Assembly (NCBI GenBank): GCA_036397975.1
Contig: DASWHW010000098.1
Coordinates: 1-6,981, forward strand
Direction of reading: 5' to 3'
From: SZUA-287 sp036397975
GTDB lineage: Bacteria > Bacteroidota > Ignavibacteria > UBA10030 > UBA6906
DNA: 6,981 bases
The translations under genes and the position numbers were made by a program. Position 1 is the first letter of the stretch. Every line of letters begins with the position of its first letter. The notes under the pieces were generated by a model. That model saw nothing but the letters and a program-made list of their open reading frames with translations, ran no database searches and had not been told where the DNA came from. This document shows positions 5,354 to 6,981 of the stretch, piece after piece.

Positions 5354-5761
5354 TCATTTGCTGCGCTTCCCACGCCTGGCATCAACGGACCATCGGCCGG
5401 CGCCAAAGGTCATGAGAATGAAACAGCCAGCAAGTACCATTAGTGGGAAATTCCATCCGGCTCCCCGTTCCGTTACAAATCCGATATGGTAGACAAACTG
5501 AGTGAAATAGATTGCTCCCACCATGATGATCGCAAGTCCTGTTGCGGCCCACCGTGTCAGGAATCCAACGGTAATTGCAGCGGCGCCCAACGGCTCAACG
5601 ATCGAAAGAAACTTCACTAAGTTTGTCATAAGAAGAGATACACCCTGGTCCACGTCAGACCAAAAACCAAGCTTTGCGTAGGCCGCATACAAGAATATAA
5701 CGGCGATAATCAGGCGAAGCGTGAGAAGCGCGGTATTCTGGAATTTTGAGTAATGTTGCAT
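5354..5761 (-). CDS. DoxX family integral membrane protein
   Basis: This 135-residue protein has four hydrophobic helices, the DoxX layout: about 11-30 (ALLTLRLIIAVIFLYAAYAK), 51-68, 71-90 and 105-121. Family marks are an arginine and alanine-rich first helix ending in AKLG, VEPLGAAAITVGFLTR (55-70) and GAGRWSVD (120-127). DoxX-like proteins sit in the inner membrane. Some are linked to quinone or thiol oxidation, but this branch has no proven reaction. I chose the ATG at 5761 because AAGGA lies seven bases before it and the next residues lead into the first helix. The longer reading to 5842 adds 27 unlikely residues. It is 74 bases upstream of the barrel-like gene and 87 downstream of the PhnB-like gene. 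Confidence 0.88.
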   Translation of the reverse strand: MQHYSKFQNTALLTLRLIIAVIFLYAAYAKLGFWSDVDQGVSLLMTNLVKFLSIVEPLGAAAITVGFLTRWAATGLAIIMVGAIYFTQFVYHIGFVTERGAGWNFPLMVLAGCFILMTFGAGRWSVDARRGKRSK

Positions 5762-5848
5762 GGGCATTTCCTTGATGATGATAGCAAATCGGTGCTCAAT
5801 CGTTCGAGCGGCGAGACTTGACACATTCGTCGAATCCAACATCGCTTG

Positions 5849-6340
5849 TCATCGTTGTTCGTACGCTTGCTTCAAGGCATTGATGTCGATCTTCTTCATT
5901 TGAAGCATCGCCTGCATGACGCGCTGGGATTTGGCGGGGTCCGGATCACTCAAGAGCTTGACAAGCACTTTTGGAACGATCTGCCACGACAGGCCGTGCT
6001 TGTCCTTGAGCCATCCGCATTGTTGCGCCTTCTCATCTCCGCCTTCGGAGAGTTTACTGCAATAGTGATCTACCTCCTCCTGTGACTCACAGTTGACGAC
6101 GAACGATATTGCCTCAGTAAACTTGAAATGCGGTCCGCCATTCAGTGCGGTGAATTGTTGCCCTTCGAGTTGGAACGCAACCGTCATTGCGGTCCCTTTT
6201 GGCATTCCGGACGCTTTGGCTCCTGCTTCGTCATAACGGGTGACTCCTCCGACTTTTGAATTTTTAAAGATGGAGACATAGAACTTTGCCGCCTCTTCCG
6301 CCTGTGTGTTGAACCATAAGAATGGGGTGATCTTTTGCAT
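5849..6340 (-). CDS. PhnB-like VOC protein (3-demethylubiquinone methyltransferase-like Pfam family)
   Basis: This 163-residue protein begins MQKITPFLWFNTQAEEAAKF, the hallmark opening of PhnB/YjdN-type proteins. It continues with YVSIFKNSKV (21-30), GTAMTVAFQLEGQQFTALNGG (49-69), the second-module strand ISFVVNCESQEEVDHYCSKL (78-97) and GLSWQIVP (116-123). The PF06983 name is historical, and methyltransferase activity is not expected. It is a cytoplasmic VOC fold with unknown substrate. AAGGAA precedes the ATG by seven bases. It is only 14 bases downstream of the DUF1801 gene, so the two are almost surely cotranscribed. It is the second VOC gene in this cluster but belongs to a different branch from the one at 4551-4940. 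Confidence 0.9.
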   Translation of the reverse strand: MQKITPFLWFNTQAEEAAKFYVSIFKNSKVGGVTRYDEAGAKASGMPKGTAMTVAFQLEGQQFTALNGGPHFKFTEAISFVVNCESQEEVDHYCSKLSEGGDEKAQQCGWLKDKHGLSWQIVPKVLVKLLSDPDPAKSQRVMQAMLQMKKIDINALKQAYEQR

Positions 6341-6354
6341 AGTGTGTTCCTTGC

Positions 6355-6729
6355 TTATTTGGATTTTGGTTTTCTCTTTTTCGCGTCAGTTCGCCGCAAA
6401 TTCTCTTTCATTCTGAACTTCACAATGTTGCTTATCAAGTCGAGAGGAAGTGATTGATCATTTGGGAATTGCACGGAACCCTTAGCTCCCTTGTAAGTGG
6501 AGAGCTCTTTCTTAAAGGCCGCAATTCCAGCCGCTCCTGGATAAAACCCGATGTGATTTTTATATGCAGCGAACCAAACCAACATGCCGTGGTATTTGAA
6601 TGCAGGTATTTGATAACTTATTATTTCTTCCGCGTCCGGGGCAGCTTTTCTAATTGTCGCCCGAAGCCGTTCCAAAAGTTGTTGAATTTTCTCCGGAAAG
6701 CCAGCGATATACTTATCAATGTCGTTCAT
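6355..6729 (-). CDS. DUF1801 family protein (YdhG-like)
   Basis: This 124-residue protein has the family blocks PDAEEIISYQIPAFKYHG (31-48), HIGFYPG (59-65), YKGAKGSVQFP (79-89) and PLDLISNIVKFRMKEN (95-110). The fold is small and soluble. Some relatives, such as B. subtilis YdhG/Fra, are described as iron chaperones, but that role cannot be read from this sequence. The C-terminus is strongly basic (KKRKPKSK). The Shine-Dalgarno signal before the ATG is weak, unlike its neighbours, so translation may depend on the gene upstream, which ends 27 bases away. Confidence 0.88.
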   Translation of the reverse strand: MNDIDKYIAGFPEKIQQLLERLRATIRKAAPDAEEIISYQIPAFKYHGMLVWFAAYKNHIGFYPGAAGIAAFKKELSTYKGAKGSVQFPNDQSLPLDLISNIVKFRMKENLRRTDAKKRKPKSK

Positions 6730-6756
6730 CTCATTATCTGATTAGAAAAAATTTAT

Positions 6757-6981
6757 TCACTTCGGCTCGTAGCTGAGCATGACAACCCCGCTTCTGAATG
6801 TTCTTGTGTTTGTCAGCTTCAAGTCCAGCTTGTGACTGATGCCTTTGAATAAAGGAGTACCATCGCCCAGGACAACGGGATCCACCATGATCTGATACTG
6901 ATCAATCAAACCATGTTCTGCAAACAGGGTTACAATGCTTCCGCTTCCCAGGATAGTCATGTCCTTTTCATGCGTCAATTT
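6757..6981 (-). CDS. Dihydrofolate reductase/RibD C-terminal-like protein (partial, right edge)
   Basis: Only the last 74 residues are in the window; the frame stays open through the right edge. The visible text includes DMTILGSGSIV, the glycine-rich NADPH-binding loop, and GLIDQYQIMVDPVVLGDGTP, then TFRSGVVMLSYEP before the stop. These are the conserved closing segments of the PF01872 fold used by riboflavin reductases and by stand-alone 'dihydrofolate reductase family' proteins. The N-terminal half, which would decide between them, lies outside. Stand-alone proteins of this type are common beside DUF1801, VOC and DoxX genes (recalled, not checked). It is the most upstream visible gene of the cluster. 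Confidence 0.88.
   Translation of the reverse strand, partial: KLTHEKDMTILGSGSIVTLFAEHGLIDQYQIMVDPVVLGDGTPLFKGISHKLDLKLTNTRTFRSGVVMLSYEPK

Noticed and set aside
5762..5842. 27-residue N-terminal extension of DoxX
   Set aside because: The extension lacks a ribosome site, while the inner ATG at 5761 has AAGGA at good distance and begins just before the first membrane helix.

Overview
The window looks like a chromosomal fragment from a bacterium of the Fibrobacterota-Chlorobiota-Bacteroidota (FCB) group. An Ignavibacteria, Kapabacteria or Kryptonia-like lineage is my best guess. The main reason is the 893-residue protein at 1370-4051, whose C-terminus is a textbook type IX secretion sorting domain (NYPNPFNPST near the start, KKLLLLR at the very end). 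That style is typical of this group. The DUF1428, DoxX and VOC genes are widespread and only agree with the assignment. None of the tRNA genes encodes its CCA end.

Layout. (1) 1-274, + strand: the decayed C-terminal end of what looks like a serine site-specific recombinase, with an in-frame TGA, running up to a tRNA gene. (2) 275-1240, - strand: a tRNA region. Transcript order is tRNA-Pro(UGG), a partial tRNA-like copy sharing a perfect 33-bp repeat with tRNA-Pro, two hairpins, tRNA-Arg(UCU), a four-helix-bundle (23S rRNA intervening-sequence type) gene with a single-base frameshift and flanking inverted repeats, then tRNA-Glu(UUC). (3) 1370-4051, - strand: a large secreted Asp-box beta-propeller protein. 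(4) 4150-6981, - strand: seven small genes: DUF1428, VOC, a small dimeric alpha/beta-barrel-like protein, DoxX, a PhnB-like VOC protein, DUF1801, and the C-terminal part of a RibD/dihydrofolate-reductase-like protein cut by the right edge.

How it fits together. The small genes all run the same way with gaps of 14-87 bases and mostly good Shine-Dalgarno sites. They look like an accessory operon, or two, of small stress or detoxification-type proteins. Substrates cannot be read from the sequence. The propeller gene has its own leader and is probably a separate unit. The tRNA region carries the most unusual content: the four-helix gene sits between two same-strand tRNA genes, its terminal repeats can pair in the transcript, and only 5 bases separate its outer repeat from tRNA-Glu. 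The tRNA and rRNA-insert proteins may therefore share a transcript. No CRISPR array, rRNA gene, complete insertion sequence or obvious defence system is present.
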